A stretch of 5,052 nucleotides of DNA from assembly GCA_021793335.1 (NCBI GenBank), contig JAJYSW010000236.1, positions 1-5,052 on the forward strand, read 5' to 3'. The stretch is from Actinomycetes bacterium. GTDB taxonomy: Bacteria; Actinomycetota; Actinomycetes; Mycobacteriales; Micromonosporaceae. Both the position numbers and the translations under genes were made by a program. Positions 4,202-5,052 of this stretch are shown here, piece after piece. Numbering within the stretch: position 1 is the first letter of the stretch; each line of letters starts with the position of its first letter. The notes beneath the pieces were generated by a model, which worked only from the letters and a program-made list of their open reading frames with translations, was not told where the DNA came from and ran no database searches.

Positions 4202-5052
4202 TCACAGACGCAGCGGCGGATGCAGCCGGCCGATCGTCCATCTGCGACGCATCGCCACCACCGCGCACGCCACCGCGAGGGACGCCGCCAGGTAGGCCGC
4301 CAGCACCAGGAGCGCCCGCACCAATTGCTCGGTCTGGCCACCGCTGATGGTCACCCGCAGCGCGTCCACCGCGTACGTCATCGGCATCCACGGGCCGATC
4401 ACCTGGAAGAACGCCGGGGCGGTCGCCACCGGGTACAGCCCACCCGAACCGGCCACCTGCAACACCAGCAGCACCACGAGCAGCAGCACTCCCATGACCC
4501 CGGCGACGAGCCGGAACAGGTGCGCCAGGGCCGTGAACGTCAAGGCCACCAGCAGGCACAGCCCCACCGTGGCCGGCACCTGCCGCGGTTCGAGCCCGAG
4601 ACCGACATCGAGCACGAGGTACAGCGCCAGGGCGCTCGCCGCCCCCAGGGCCGCGCCGGCCAGCCAGCCGCCGATCGCGATGAGCGGCGAGCGCAGCGCT
4701 CCGGCCACGGCACGCGGGTTCACCGGGCGCAACAGCAGGTAGGCGGCGATTCCGAAGGCCCACAGGGCCGCCGCGATCACGAGCGGCGCCAGGCCGCGGC
4801 CGTGGTCCTCGGCCGCGTTGCGGGTCGCCTCGTCGATCACGACGGGGTTGCCGTACGCCTCGGCGTTCGCGGCTTCGTCGGCTCCGCCGGAAGGGGCCTG
4901 CGCGTGGGCGCCGGTCAGGCCGGAGACGACGGCATCGGCACCGCCGTGGAGTTCACCGAGGCCGCCTGCGAGATCATCGGCGCTCGTTTCGGCGTCGGCG
5001 ACGCCGGTGGCGACCTCCCCGGCGACATCGGCGACGCCCGCCGCATCGGCCT
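4202..5052 (-). CDS. YhgE/Pip domain membrane protein, C-terminal part (N-terminus off window)
   Basis: The frame enters from the right edge and ends at TGA (4204-4202), giving 282 visible residues with no start. The first ~70 are Ala/Gly/Asp-rich with recurring ADxxAG- and GGLGEL-like short units, the low-complexity extracellular repeat typical of YhgE/Pip proteins. AEAYGNPV leads into the membrane domain. About five membrane segments follow: LAPLVIAAALWAFGIAAYLL, then segments around LIAIGGWLAGAALG, VPATVGLCLLVALTFTAL, GVLLLVVLLVLQVAG and LVLAAYLAASLAVACAVV. The block SGGLYP...FFQVIGPWMPMTYAVDAL is characteristic of the YhgE/Pip C-terminal, ABC-2-like fold. The protein ends in a basic cytosolic tail. 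Lactococcal Pip is a phage infection receptor; most actinobacterial relatives have no known function. A GTG at 4840 could start a 212-residue product, but the open frame and family match continue upstream of it, so it is internal. Confidence 0.85.
   Translation of the reverse strand, partial: ADAAGVADVAGEVATGVADAETSADDLAGGLGELHGGADAVVSGLTGAHAQAPSGGADEAANAEAYGNPVVIDEATRNAAEDHGRGLAPLVIAAALWAFGIAAYLLLRPVNPRAVAGALRSPLIAIGGWLAGAALGAASALALYLVLDVGLGLEPRQVPATVGLCLLVALTFTALAHLFRLVAGVMGVLLLVVLLVLQVAGSGGLYPVATAPAFFQVIGPWMPMTYAVDALRVTISGGQTEQLVRALLVLAAYLAASLAVACAVVAMRRRWTIGRLHPPLRL

Overview
The window is high-GC DNA with strongly G/C-biased third codon positions, GTG starts, purine-rich ribosome sites and long open antisense frames. 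These features, together with the gene families present, point to a chromosomal segment of an actinobacterium. I cannot name the genus with confidence. It holds five real protein genes, one short gene start at the left edge and the relic of an insertion sequence. I see no rRNA, tRNA or CRISPR array.

Left block (1-1246): on the minus strand lie the first 37 codons of an unidentified gene (1-112) and a complete CDP-alcohol phosphatidyltransferase (337-1077). A GC-rich hairpin follows the latter's stop codon. A 169-bp AT-richer divergent region (1078-1246) separates it from the next gene and carries a short inverted repeat placed to affect promoters on both strands.

Middle block (1247-2950): a complete 498-residue GCS2-type glutamate-cysteine-ligase-like enzyme reads rightwards from a near-ideal ribosome site. 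Behind it, 2744-2950 contains what looks like the left end of an IS481-type insertion sequence. It includes a leader that can fold into a long two-part hairpin hiding the Shine-Dalgarno sequence and first start-codon base of a transposase reading frame that decays after about nine codons.

Right block (2951-5052): a VOC-superfamily gene (minus) and a TetR-family repressor gene (plus) diverge from an 84-bp spacer. The spacer holds the most striking DNA in the window: six GTAC tetramers at exact 7-bp steps, most of them inside a 36-bp near-perfect palindrome. This is very probably the TetR operator controlling both genes, so VOC plus TetR form a compact ligand-responsive switch. The TetR gene converges, with a 21-bp gap, on a partial YhgE/Pip-type membrane protein gene that runs off the right edge.

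Most of the window is ordinary chromosomal content. The two points most worth attention are the 7-bp-periodic operator and the ribosome-site-masking hairpin in the insertion-sequence relic.
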